Below are positions 46,912 to 56,579 of a stretch of DNA of 64,000 nucleotides, piece by piece. The notes beneath the pieces are model-generated. The model was given only the letters and a program-made list of their open reading frames with translations. It was not told where the DNA came from and did not search any database. Source of the DNA: JANTGF01 sp963750735 (lineage in GTDB: Bacteria > Bacteroidota > Bacteroidia > Bacteroidales > VadinHA17); contig CAVVRY010000002.1 of the NCBI GenBank assembly GCA_963750735.1, positions 1 through 64,000 of the forward strand. Direction: 5' to 3'. The first letter of the stretch is position 1. Each line of letters begins with the position of its first letter. The position numbers were made by a program, and so were the translations under genes.

Positions 46912-49176
46912 ATGAGAAAAGTAGCTGAGAAGATTATTAAATATAGAATTGCAATAGTTGTTATTACAGTTCTTCTTACAGTATTTTTTTCATTTCAGGC
47001 AACAAAAATTAAAATCAACTCGGATATAATAAGTTCCCTCCCAGATGATGATCCTGTCGCGGCAATGTATACCAGTATTGGTGACAAATTTGGAAGTAAC
47101 TCACTGGGAATGGTAGCGGTTGAAACCAACAATATTTTTAGTCACGAGGTTCTTCAACATATTAAACAAATTACCGATACCATTAAATATACAGAGGGCG
47201 TATCAACGGCAACCAGCATAACAAATATAATTGACATTAAATCAAGTGATTGGGGAATTGAAATAGGCAAACTTATAGATGAATATGATTTGCCCGAAAC
47301 AGCTAAAGACCTTCTGAAGTTAGAAAACAGAGTCTTTCAAAAGGACATGTACCGGGGAGTAATAGTTTCAAAAGACAAGACCACTACTTTAGTTTTGTTC
47401 AACATTTCGGATGAGTCAGATATACAGCTGGTTGCAGAAAATGTTAAAGCAAAAATATTAGATCTTGACCTACCGGAAAATTTATATTTCGGTGGGCTGC
47501 CATTTATGATGAATGATGTTTCGGATTTGATTATTTCAGATATTATCAGATTATTTCCTATCACTTTCCTGCTTATTGCCCTCGTACTATTTTTTGGATT
47601 TAGATCAGCAAGAGGTATAATTCTTCCAATACTTACAGCCGGGATATCTATCATCTGGACAATAGGATTAATGGTTTTACTTGGTTATGAATTAACCATT
47701 ATCTCCAATACAATTCCCATTATTTTACTAGCTGTAGGCAGTGCCTATACTATTCATGTAGTAAATAGGATTAGCCAACAATCTCAACTCAATCAGGAGA
47801 AATCATTGATAAATGCACTTTCGTATGTAATTGTACCCGTAGTGTTGGCTGCAGGTACAACTATAGTAGGATTTATTTCGTTTGTATTTGGTGCATATCT
47901 GCTAATGATTCGCGATTTTGGCATTTTCACAGCCCTGGGAGTATTTTTTGCATTTATATTATCATCTTTTTTTACACCGGCTATTATATCAATATTCTCA
48001 AGGGAAAAAGAGAGGTCATCAGATAAGCTTGTCCAGAGTACTAAAAATATTAATAAAGGACTTATTGCCCTAAAAGACCTCCTGGTAAAGCACCCGAAAT
48101 ATACCTTGACCGCCTGGTGCATATTAATCATCATCAGTATTGGAGGAATATTTTTAATCCAGCGAAGCGTAAATATTCAGGACTATTTTAAGAAAAACGA
48201 CCCCACCAGAATTACAGAAGATATAATGCAAAAAAAGTTTGGCGGATCCATGCCCGTTTTTGTATCATTTAAAGGAGACATTCAGAGCCCTGAGGTATTG
48301 AATCTAATGAAGAAGACACAATTTTACATGGAAAAAAACCCTTCCATAGATAATACACAGTCAATTGCAGATTTCATCGAAGAAATGAATGATGCCATGG
48401 GCGAAGGTAATAGGATCCCAGATGAAAAGGCGAAAATCGAACAGTTGTGGTTTTTATTGGATGGCCAGGATGCACTATCCCAATTGGTTACCGATGACCT
48501 TGACGAGGCAGTTATCCAATCCACCTTTGCGTCTGCAGAATTTGAAGATATGCTACAATTTGTAGACTATATGAATGAGTATGTTGATGAAAATATAAAC
48601 TCATTTTGTGAAATAGAAGTAACAGGAATGCCTCAGGTATATGTTAGAATGGATGCCAGTCTTATTAAAAGCCAGTTCAGCAGCCTTTTAATTGCTATTG
48701 TAGTTGTCTTGATAATTGTAGGATTAATACTTCGATCTGCACGAATGGGCATTTATGCAACCGCTCCCATTATTTCTACAATAACTATTCTTTTCGGGTT
48801 TATGGGAGTCGCTGGAATCCATCTGGATGTAGCAACTGTCCTGGTAGCGAGCATAGCTTTAGGTATTGGTATAGATTATTCGATACACATTATAACTCAT
48901 TTTAGCCATTCTCTTAAAGAACATGGCACTATTGACAAAGCCCTTGAAGATACTATTCTGGTAAGTGGGAAGGCAATTACAATAAATGTATTATCTGTAA
49001 CCGCTGGTTTTCTGGTATTAATTTTTTCAAAACTGGTTCCACTGCAGCATTTTGGAATGCTTGTAGCATTAAGTATGGTTGGTTCTGGCCTCGGGGCCCT
49101 GACTCTTTTACCCGCACTATTGGTATTGACTTTTAGAAATAAATCTTCACACTTAATAAACACTCAAAAAATATAA
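46912..49176 (+). CDS. MMPL/RND-family exporter
   Basis: 754 residues with two MMPL-type membrane domains (each a lone helix, a large periplasmic loop, then about five helices). First loop about 30-215, second about 425-590. GLPFMMNDVSDLIISDI and GIGIDYSIHIITHF (helix with Asp) match the RND/MMPL superfamily used for lipid and hydrophobic-compound export. With the LolA-like and barrel genes downstream it likely moves a lipid or lipoprotein-like cargo between membranes; the cargo is unknown. Confidence 0.87.
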   Translation: MRKVAEKIIKYRIAIVVITVLLTVFFSFQATKIKINSDIISSLPDDDPVAAMYTSIGDKFGSNSLGMVAVETNNIFSHEVLQHIKQITDTIKYTEGVSTATSITNIIDIKSSDWGIEIGKLIDEYDLPETAKDLLKLENRVFQKDMYRGVIVSKDKTTTLVLFNISDESDIQLVAENVKAKILDLDLPENLYFGGLPFMMNDVSDLIISDIIRLFPITFLLIALVLFFGFRSARGIILPILTAGISIIWTIGLMVLLGYELTIISNTIPIILLAVGSAYTIHVVNRISQQSQLNQEKSLINALSYVIVPVVLAAGTTIVGFISFVFGAYLLMIRDFGIFTALGVFFAFILSSFFTPAIISIFSREKERSSDKLVQSTKNINKGLIALKDLLVKHPKYTLTAWCILIIISIGGIFLIQRSVNIQDYFKKNDPTRITEDIMQKKFGGSMPVFVSFKGDIQSPEVLNLMKKTQFYMEKNPSIDNTQSIADFIEEMNDAMGEGNRIPDEKAKIEQLWFLLDGQDALSQLVTDDLDEAVIQSTFASAEFEDMLQFVDYMNEYVDENINSFCEIEVTGMPQVYVRMDASLIKSQFSSLLIAIVVVLIIVGLILRSARMGIYATAPIISTITILFGFMGVAGIHLDVATVLVASIALGIGIDYSIHIITHFSHSLKEHGTIDKALEDTILVSGKAITINVLSVTAGFLVLIFSKLVPLQHFGMLVALSMVGSGLGALTLLPALLVLTFRNKSSHLINTQKI

Positions 49177-49180
49177 GAAA

Positions 49181-49909
49181 ATGAAAAAAAAATCAATTCT
49201 CATATTTCATTTCCTGCTTGCTGGCCTGTTTATAGCAACAGCTCAGGATGCCCAGGAAATATTAAAAAAAATGGATGAAACATTGTATTCTCCGAAAGAT
49301 ATGCAATCAAAAACAAAAATTGTTTTGATTGATAAATCTAATAATGAAAAAACGCGTGAGGCTACCATGATGCAAAAAGGATTGGATAAGCGAATCACCC
49401 GTTTTACATCTCCTTCCTCACAGGCAGGAATTGCTGTATTATCCTTACCGGATGATGTTATGTACTTATATATGCCTGCCTTTGGAAAAGAAAGGCGGAT
49501 AGCAGCACATGTTAAAAATCAGAAGTTTGCCGGTACAGATTTTTCATACGATGATATGGAAGCAATCGCTTATGTGGATAAGTATACCGGGACATTACAA
49601 AAAACTGAAAATGATCATTACCTGCTTGCTCTGGTACCCAAATCCGAAAAATCGGAATACTCAAAGGTGGTCATGAAAGTTGACAAAATAAATTACTATC
49701 CAATTTTCGCAGAGTATTATGACAAGGGAAATAAAAAAATAAAAGAAGCATCCTATACATTCAAAAAAATCGGGAATTATTGGAATGCGGAAGTGATTGA
49801 AATGGCAGACCTGAAAAAGAATCACAAAACCAGAATGGAACAAATTGATGTAAAATACGACCAGGATTTATTAGATGATGAATTTACAGTTAGAAAACTA
49901 AAGCAGTGA
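49181..49909 (+). CDS. LolA-like outer-membrane lipoprotein-sorting protein
   Basis: 242 residues. Signal peptide at about 1-21 (ending IATAQ). Body of the PF17131-type LolA_like family: ILKKMDETLYSPKDMQSKTKI, a hydrophobic-clamp beta-sheet with YLYMPAFGKERRI, and a C-terminal YDQDLLDDEFTVRKL. It starts 4 bp after the MMPL stop, so it is co-translated. A soluble periplasmic carrier for the exporter's cargo is the likely role. A paralogue begins at 63463 in the second cluster. Confidence 0.83.
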   Translation: MKKKSILIFHFLLAGLFIATAQDAQEILKKMDETLYSPKDMQSKTKIVLIDKSNNEKTREATMMQKGLDKRITRFTSPSSQAGIAVLSLPDDVMYLYMPAFGKERRIAAHVKNQKFAGTDFSYDDMEAIAYVDKYTGTLQKTENDHYLLALVPKSEKSEYSKVVMKVDKINYYPIFAEYYDKGNKKIKEASYTFKKIGNYWNAEVIEMADLKKNHKTRMEQIDVKYDQDLLDDEFTVRKLKQ

Positions 49910-49914
49910 TAATC

Positions 49915-49999
49915 AGGCCTCTTACATATACTGTTACATATTTCATAAAGGGTTATTGGTAAACTTTCAGTGTAGTAACAAATTATATGTAAGAGGCCT
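49915..49999. repeat. 16 bp perfect inverted repeat with inner hairpin
   Basis: AGGCCTCTTACATATA (49915-49930) and its exact complement (49984-49999) flank 53 bp. Inside, TGTTAC and GTAACA pair as a second stem. It lies between the LolA-like and DUF1302-like genes, 6 bp after the first gene's stop. It could be a MITE-like element or an mRNA hairpin controlling downstream expression or stability. No T-run follows, so it is not a typical terminator. Confidence 0.65.
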
Positions 50000-50039
50000 A
50001 TATATTACTTGATTACCAATCATGCAAAAAGTCATCGCC

Positions 50040-51416
50040 ATGAAAACAATAAAATACATAATTCTAGGTACATGTATTCTTTTTGCTTTAAATATCAATG
50101 CTGAGGCACAGGAAAATCCATTAAGAATATATGGCGAATTCTTTTCTGACCAAAGAATTCTAATTCAGGAACCATATGATTGGGTTTGGAATGAAAACCG
50201 CTTGAACTTTAAACTCGATAAAAGTTTTGGTGGAAAATCAAAGTTTCATACTGAGATCTGGGTTCGGAACTTCGGATTACCAAAATTCTACTCAGCCAGC
50301 GATCTTTACAATAAAGGAATTATTGATCCGGTCGACTTTGAAATACGGGAAGCCTATGTTGAATTGTACGGATTTCTCTTTAAAAATCTGGATATTAAAA
50401 TAGGACGACAGCGTATTGCCTGGGGAACAGGAGACAGACTCAATCCTACCGATAATTTGAACCCCTACGACCTGGAAGACATCCTTGATTTTGGAAGACA
50501 CAGGGGATCCGATGCGTTGAATCTGAATTACTATTTAACAAACGATTTTTCTCTTCAGGCTGTATATATTCCCTTCTTCAGGCCAGCGAATATGCCTGTT
50601 GGTGTGTTTGCAGAGGCATTAACCCCTCCCATGGAACTTCCCCCACCGCTGATTTTAAATAGTGTCAATGACACACTATTGACCCCCAGGTATAACCTTG
50701 CAGAAAGTTCTGTTTTAGGATTTAAATTTAAAGGTTTTGCTCTTGGTTTCGATTTCTCCTTAAGCTATGTCTGGGGACGGGATGGTATACCAATATCTAC
50801 TTACAACACACTTATTCCAATTAACTTAATTGGTGCTGTAGATGTTAATGCAGAACTTTCATTCACCAGAAATCACATCTTTGGCGCTGATCTTGCCGGT
50901 AGTATTGGAAGTGTGGGTGTATGGGCCGAAGTAGCTGTTTTTTTACCAGACTATGAAGTAATAATGACCACCGATTATTCTGCATTGGTTCCAGAACCCT
51001 TACGCCCTATGACCGTTGATAGTCTGGTACTAAAAAAGGAACCTTATCTGAAATTTATTGTTGGAACAGATTATACTTTTAGAAACGGCCTATATCTGAA
51101 CTTCCAGTATTTGCATGGCTTTATCAATGAAAGAGGAAAAGGAGAAATGAATGATTACTTCTTTATAGGTCTGGATAAAACCTTTTTTAACGATAAGCTT
51201 AAAATTGTTCCTCTGGCCGGGGCATTTATAATTTCAGACTGGAAGGACATAAAAAATAATTACTCCCTTATTTATGTACCAGAGATTGAATACAGGGCTA
51301 CTGATAATGTACTCTTAAGTTTGCGTGCAGCATTATTTACCGGTAAAGGAAGTAATGTATTTGTTCAACTTAACGATTACAATATGCTCATGTTTAAAAT
51401 GATTTTTAGTTTCTAA
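50040..51416 (+). CDS. DUF1302-like outer-membrane beta-barrel
   Basis: 458 residues from ATG 50040 (the upstream ATG at 50022 adds a few charged residues). Signal peptide at about 1-22 (ending AEAQE). Long beta-barrel with DIKIGRQRIAWGTGDRLNPTDNLNP, a hallmark of DUF1302-type barrels, and a C-terminal strand YNMLMFKMIFSF. These barrels often accompany MMPL exporters and LolA-like carriers. The likely role is an outer-membrane receptor or export pore for the same cargo. Confidence 0.83.
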   Translation: MKTIKYIILGTCILFALNINAEAQENPLRIYGEFFSDQRILIQEPYDWVWNENRLNFKLDKSFGGKSKFHTEIWVRNFGLPKFYSASDLYNKGIIDPVDFEIREAYVELYGFLFKNLDIKIGRQRIAWGTGDRLNPTDNLNPYDLEDILDFGRHRGSDALNLNYYLTNDFSLQAVYIPFFRPANMPVGVFAEALTPPMELPPPLILNSVNDTLLTPRYNLAESSVLGFKFKGFALGFDFSLSYVWGRDGIPISTYNTLIPINLIGAVDVNAELSFTRNHIFGADLAGSIGSVGVWAEVAVFLPDYEVIMTTDYSALVPEPLRPMTVDSLVLKKEPYLKFIVGTDYTFRNGLYLNFQYLHGFINERGKGEMNDYFFIGLDKTFFNDKLKIVPLAGAFIISDWKDIKNNYSLIYVPEIEYRATDNVLLSLRAALFTGKGSNVFVQLNDYNMLMFKMIFSF

Positions 51417-51519
51417 ACCTGCCTTATTTATTTGCCAATTTAAAAAGTTTTTTGTATATTAAAAGACTTATTATCAGACAACTATTAAATTAACTATAAC
51501 TTTTATTAATGTAGTAATT

Positions 51520-51876
51520 ATGAAACTAAAAATTGATCTGAATGATCTTCATTGGTGGTTCTGGTTTATCACTCTTGTGTTTTTAATCGCAGCTATTGCT
51601 GGCTGGACAGAGGCCTATAAGATTGTAATTTTCATTAGCGCGATTCAGGTAGTCTATTTTCTAATTCGTGAAAAAAGTATTTTGGCTTTCCCAGTTCAAA
51701 TTCGGTTGGTATATTTTGGTTTTACTCTTTTTGGATTGTGGCCTGCAGTCCGATTGATTTTTTTTATAATACTATTACTGGGTACCATCATGGTTACTTT
51801 TTGGGGGAAGTGCAGTATTGCATTAATATTGAAACCAATGCCCTGGAATAAAGGACGAGAAGTAAGATTAAACTAA
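51520..51876 (+). CDS. Small membrane protein, unknown
   Basis: 118 residues with three or four hydrophobic helices: WFWFITLVFLIAAIAGW, IVIFISAIQVVYFLI, VYFGFTLFGLWPAVRLIFFIILLLG. A short basic C-terminus follows. I do not recognise a family. It lies 103 bp downstream of the DUF1302-like barrel in the same direction and could be part of that group. Confidence 0.55.
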   Translation: MKLKIDLNDLHWWFWFITLVFLIAAIAGWTEAYKIVIFISAIQVVYFLIREKSILAFPVQIRLVYFGFTLFGLWPAVRLIFFIILLLGTIMVTFWGKCSIALILKPMPWNKGREVRLN

Positions 51877-52120
51877 TTCCGACCAAGTATATAGTGATTA
51901 AACATTAAAAAATTATAATATCAAAATTTGTATTTCTATTTGCTAAGTGGTAACTTACAATACAAATGTTGGCCCCTAATTCAATAGCATTTTCAACCAT
52001 TGCCTCTATTCATACTGAGCTGTATTTTACCTGGTAGAATTACTCAGGCCAATCTTGCTGATTGCAAATTTAATTTGTCTGAAAACGATAATAAATTTTT
52101 ATACCCAAAAGTTGATTATA

Positions 52121-53774
52121 ATGATAAATAAGTTCAGTTTAAGTTCAATAATTCTCTTAGCCAGCTTTTCATTCCACCTTCAAGGGCAGGTTAGTATTAC
52201 TTTCAAATTGAACATGAAATCCCTGGTTGAGCAGGGTTTATTTTCGCCACAAAAAGGAGAAAAAATCTGTGTAAGAGGGAGCTTTAATGAGTGGAATGAC
52301 AATACATATGAATTGAAAAACCCAAGTGATGTTGAAATATTCGCTGAAACTTTCAGAATTGAAGCAAAAATTGGAGACACTATCGAATACAAATACATTA
52401 TTGTAAGGGCTGATGAGAAAATTTATTGGGAAAATAAACCTAATCTGCACAATAGAGAAAATGGCAATCGTCAATTAATCATTGCTTCCAATGACCTCGT
52501 CCTGCCAACTGATACTTTTAGTTATGATGAATTTATAGCCTTTCCTGTTGTTTTCAGTAAAAAGAAATTGCGGGAAGACTATATACAATTTCGTAATGTG
52601 CTGGAAGATAATCATCCTGCTTTATACGATTACTCATCAAAGGCAACTATAGATTCTTTATTTGAAAGACAGTATAGTCTAATTCAAAATGAAATGGCAT
52701 TGAATGACTATTACAAACTTCTTTCTTCTGTAATATCAAAAATTGGCTGTGGACATACGAAACTTTGGATTCCCGGAAAATATTGGGATGTGACACCAGA
52801 AAAGCTATTTCCATTTAAATTATACCTGAGTAAAAATAGGATCCTGATAAGTGGTTCCTATTCCACTGTAAATGATACGCCTGTTGGAAGCGAAGTTATA
52901 GCAATTAACGGCCAGCCAATTTGGGAAATCTTTGATAGCCTGGTATCTATAGAATCTGCAGATGGACAAAATATGGCTTTCAAATTTAAAACTGTGGAAA
53001 AGAACTTTTCAAAAAAATATGCTTTGTACTTTGGTTTCCCTGAGCGTTTTGAAATTACTTATGTTGCCCCCGGTGAAGTTAAAAAAAGACATGCAGTACT
53101 TAGCCCAGTTGAGTGTTGATACAATTAATAAATTCAACACAAAGGAAAAGGAATTATCCTTAAAAGAATTACCTGAATATAATACAGCTATTCTTACAAT
53201 TAATACATTTAGTTACTACAGTGAGGTAGATATGTTTCAATCATTTATTGACAGCACCTTTCAACTAATTAAAGACAAAAAAATAAGCAATCTAATAATG
53301 GACCTGAGGGGCAATGATGGAGGCGATCCATTTTGTTCCTCCTATTTATTCTCCTATCTCGAGCCCAAACCTCTACCCTATTTTGCCGAACCTTATGGCA
53401 AATATACTCCACTCGCTGATCCAATACCATTATCAGAAAACCATTTCAATGGCAAGCTGTACACACTAATTGATGGAAGATGTTTTTCTACAACAGGTCA
53501 TTTTACTTCATTATTAAAATATCATAAAATCGGAAAATTTGTCGGGTCAGAAACAGGGGCTACTTATACCTGTACTGGCAATGTTATGTACCCGATTTTA
53601 AAAAACACCAAATTATTTGTGGGCACTGCCAGGGTTAACAGGTACAGCACAGCTGTATCAAACATGGACAGAACACGTGGTGTATTGCCAGATTATGAGG
53701 TTGTGAAATCACAGCAGGATATAATTGAAAATAAAGATGCTGTATTTGAATATGCTATTTCACTAATAAAATAA
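52121..53774 (+). CDS. E-set domain plus S41 tail-specific protease, frameshifted
   Basis: Two frames (52055-53119 and 52962-53774) join into about 550 residues from ATG 52121 when one A is removed from the A7 run at 53076-53082, giving GEVKKDMQYLAQLSVD. Signal peptide at about 1-22. Residues 25-130 resemble a glycogen-binding-type E-set domain (GEKICVRGSFNEWNDN). The rest is an S41 protease: NLIMDLRGNDGGDPF and the nucleophile Ser in DGRCFSTTGHFTSLL, then GKFVGSETGATYT. The domain pairing is unusual. The span is one base over a multiple of three. Confidence 0.8.
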
Positions 53775-53782
53775 TAATCATC

Positions 53783-54727
53783 ATGAGCGCAAAAAAGTTT
53801 TCCATTGCATTTACATCATGGATCATGATGTTTTTCATTCTATCTACAGCGTTCTGTTTGGCTCAGGGAGAAATACCACAAGTAAAAAAAATATCATACA
53901 AAATATACCCGGATGTAAACGAGGAGAAGCCAGGCCTTCCCTCTCCTTTTAGAGATTCGAAAGGAGATGAGTATGTAATTGCTGTTACCAAAGATGGGAA
54001 ATACGCTATTATACCAGTAACGTTAAGCAATGAAAAGAAAATATGCAAACAATTGGTAATAGATGAAGAGGATTTCCCGGAATTAGCCAAAACAGGATTA
54101 CATTCTGAAATAAAACTGAATAAAACCGAAAGCATTACAGGGTGGCCGATTGAAAAAATAACTGAACTGGGGCATCCCCGAGGACTTTCTTATGATGGAT
54201 TTATGGCCAGCGATGAAGATATTTTATCAGTTATTAAAGGAGATAATCAAATAGTGAAGAAATTGGGATTTACTCACCCACAGATGGCAAAACCTTTGTT
54301 TCATGTATTGAATATGATGGAAGCGGATCTTGACATTTATCGATGGAATATGGCCAAACACAGATGGGACAATATTCAATACTTTTTTTATAATAAGCAA
54401 AAAGTTCTTGTAGAGGCTCATGATACAAAAGGAGGGCAAAAGTCCATTTTCAACGATGGTATTGAGGGTGCATTTTATATTAAACTGTGGAGAGAACCAG
54501 ATCCAAATGAGACTAAATTTTTAGAAAAGCATTATAAGCATTTAGATGAAACCGAATTTACCCGGCTTAAAACACTTTTATACCAAATTGAAACCGGTGA
54601 AATGGAACCCCAATATATAATGCGGTATGGTTTTTATGAAGGACATACCAATTGGAGAACAGATCCTATTACCATCTCATTAATTTTTGGCCTGAAATCC
54701 TTAAAGGAAATAAATAATACTTTTTAA
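53783..54727 (+). CDS. Secreted protein, unknown function
   Basis: 314 residues. Signal peptide at about 1-27 (ending FCLAQGE). The body has several Trp/Tyr-rich segments: SITGWPIEKITELGHPRGLSY, WNMAKHRWDNIQYFFYNKQK and GFYEGHTNWRTDPITISLIFG. I do not recognise a family. It follows the S41 protease by 8 bp and is likely in the same operon, so it may be its substrate or partner. Confidence 0.55.
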   Translation: MSAKKFSIAFTSWIMMFFILSTAFCLAQGEIPQVKKISYKIYPDVNEEKPGLPSPFRDSKGDEYVIAVTKDGKYAIIPVTLSNEKKICKQLVIDEEDFPELAKTGLHSEIKLNKTESITGWPIEKITELGHPRGLSYDGFMASDEDILSVIKGDNQIVKKLGFTHPQMAKPLFHVLNMMEADLDIYRWNMAKHRWDNIQYFFYNKQKVLVEAHDTKGGQKSIFNDGIEGAFYIKLWREPDPNETKFLEKHYKHLDETEFTRLKTLLYQIETGEMEPQYIMRYGFYEGHTNWRTDPITISLIFGLKSLKEINNTF

Positions 54728-54857
54728 TGGGGAATTGGACCAGGTTCTTTCCCAGCACCATACAAAATAGATATTTAGTACAAATTCTTAAATATAAAAA
54801 AGTCTCTTCAGGCAAATATTTTAAATCATAGCTTACATTTTAAGGACATAAATAAAT

Positions 54858-54887
54858 TTTGATATTTGTTCCATAAGAATAAATTTG
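54858..54887 (+). promoter_or_regulatory. Promoter of the methyltransferase gene
   Basis: TTTG (54858-54861), 18 bp, TAAATTTG (54880-54887), then ATG at 54921. Near-complete Bacteroidota promoter, one base short of the usual spacer. Confidence 0.65.
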
Positions 54888-54920
54888 CACTGCATTTATT
54901 CAGAGTTTGAAATCATTTTT

Positions 54921-55676
54921 ATGTCACTTACCGAAGAATATAAAAAGCAATGTGAATGGCGGAATTGGGACACATATCTTGATAAGCTTCCAATCAGTCA
55001 GAATGATACTATTTTAGACTTAGGCTGCAGTATTGGAACAGTAACAAGTCTTCTTGCAAATAAAGCAAAGTATGTGATTGGAATTGATATAAATCCTATG
55101 CTCACTGAAGAAGCTAAAAAATCCAATTCCGCTAAGAATATAGATTACATAATTAGTGATTTGAATAATATCCACAAACTTGATCTTCCTAAGGTTGATG
55201 GTATTTGGACAAGCTTTTTAGCAGCATATTTTCCTGACTTTGACTCAGCTTTGAGAAGCTGGCTTCCCTTTTTAAAACCAGAAGGATGGATAGGCATTGT
55301 TGAAATGGCTGATTTATTTGCCCATACTCCATTAAGTCAGACCACTCATGATATATTCAAGGAATATTATTTAAGGCAACTTAAGAATGGCACCTATGAT
55401 TTTGAAATGGGCTTTAAATTAAAAGATTTTGTAATTAAAAGTGATCTATCTATAATTCATGAAGAAAACACAGAAGACCAGGAATTAACATTTAGTGGAC
55501 CTGCCGAACAAAGAATTCTGAAAGCCTGGGGCTTAAGATTTGACAGGATGACTGTATTTAAAGAATACCTGGGCGATACTAATTTCCTGAAAATTAAAAA
55601 GGAGTTTCTGGATTGCCTTTCAAATACAGATCATAAAAGTAAGACCATTATAAAATATATTGTCGCCAGGAAATAA
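54921..55676 (+). CDS. Class I SAM-dependent methyltransferase
   Basis: 251 residues from ATG 54921. Motif I ILDLGCSIGTVTSLLA at about residues 30-45 and the following acidic VIGIDINPML bind SAM; GIWTSFLAAYFPDF is motif IV-like. The product is cytoplasmic and its substrate is unknown. The START-domain gene follows 13 bp downstream, so the two are probably linked. Confidence 0.8.
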   Translation: MSLTEEYKKQCEWRNWDTYLDKLPISQNDTILDLGCSIGTVTSLLANKAKYVIGIDINPMLTEEAKKSNSAKNIDYIISDLNNIHKLDLPKVDGIWTSFLAAYFPDFDSALRSWLPFLKPEGWIGIVEMADLFAHTPLSQTTHDIFKEYYLRQLKNGTYDFEMGFKLKDFVIKSDLSIIHEENTEDQELTFSGPAEQRILKAWGLRFDRMTVFKEYLGDTNFLKIKKEFLDCLSNTDHKSKTIIKYIVARK

Positions 55677-55689
55677 TTGTTTTAGTGCT

Positions 55690-56325
55690 ATGAATAAATT
55701 AATCTTTTTATCCCTTGGTTTTATTGTTATTTGCGGAATCTGTAGTGGTCAACATATCGAGATCAATGATTCTAAGGATTGGGAATTGTCTAAAGACAAG
55801 GATGGTATTCAGATATATAACAGATCGGTGGAAGGCAGTAAACTGAAGGAATTTCTGGGTATTACCAGAATTCACGCATCAAAAGAAACTATAATTGAAT
55901 TGATAAATGATGTGGAGAATAAACCCAATTGGATGTCGAATTTAGCCTCAGCAAAGATTATTGAAAAAATAAGTGATGATGAGCACATAGACTACTATGA
56001 ATCAGAAATTCCGTGGCCCATCAAAAACAAAGATATTGTTATGCGTTTTAAACTGGAGCAGGAAGGAGATTCTGGTTCAATATTTATTAACTATTGGAGT
56101 GTTCCGGATTATATACCTGAAAAAGAAAACATTAGCAGGCTTAAGCACACTAGAGGTTATTTTAAACTTACCAGCTTAGAAAATGGAATAACTGAATTAA
56201 GGTACCTTGTTTCATCAGATCCTGAAATTAAATTGCCAGCCTGGGCCCTTAATAAATTCATGGTTGAGCCACCTTTTCAAACTCTTTATAATCTGAGGAA
56301 GTTGGGTGAAAAAGTGATTAACTAA
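55690..56325 (+). CDS. START/SRPBCC lipid-binding protein, secreted
   Basis: 211 residues from ATG 55690. Signal peptide at about 1-20 (ICGICSGQ). Body with KDKDGIQIYNRSVEGSKLKEF, YYESEIPWPIKNKDIVMRF and LRYLVSSDPEIKLPAWALNKF, the layout of START-like (StAR-type) lipid-binding domains in the SRPBCC superfamily. It is likely periplasmic and binds a hydrophobic ligand. It follows the methyltransferase gene. Confidence 0.78.
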   Translation: MNKLIFLSLGFIVICGICSGQHIEINDSKDWELSKDKDGIQIYNRSVEGSKLKEFLGITRIHASKETIIELINDVENKPNWMSNLASAKIIEKISDDEHIDYYESEIPWPIKNKDIVMRFKLEQEGDSGSIFINYWSVPDYIPEKENISRLKHTRGYFKLTSLENGITELRYLVSSDPEIKLPAWALNKFMVEPPFQTLYNLRKLGEKVIN

Positions 56326-56579
56326 ACCCTGTATTCATAAAAAGAAACCTGCCAATGGATTAATTGTTTTCTTTTGTTATTACAAGTATTAAATAATAAC
56401 TTGCGAAACAAATAATATCCATTCTGAAGGTCAATAATTTATTCGACTGAAAATCTATTATAAAGTATTGAAATCAAATTTCCAGTACCATATAAAATCC
56501 AATGGATTGCAACATATTCTATCATCAGTATACATATGGTTTTTGTAATCATATTGACGCTAATTAACTTCTCATACTG

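Noticed and set aside
49915..49999. Intrinsic terminator after the LolA-like gene
   Set aside because: The arms are long and the loop is 53 bp, and no run of T follows, so it is not a standard terminator.
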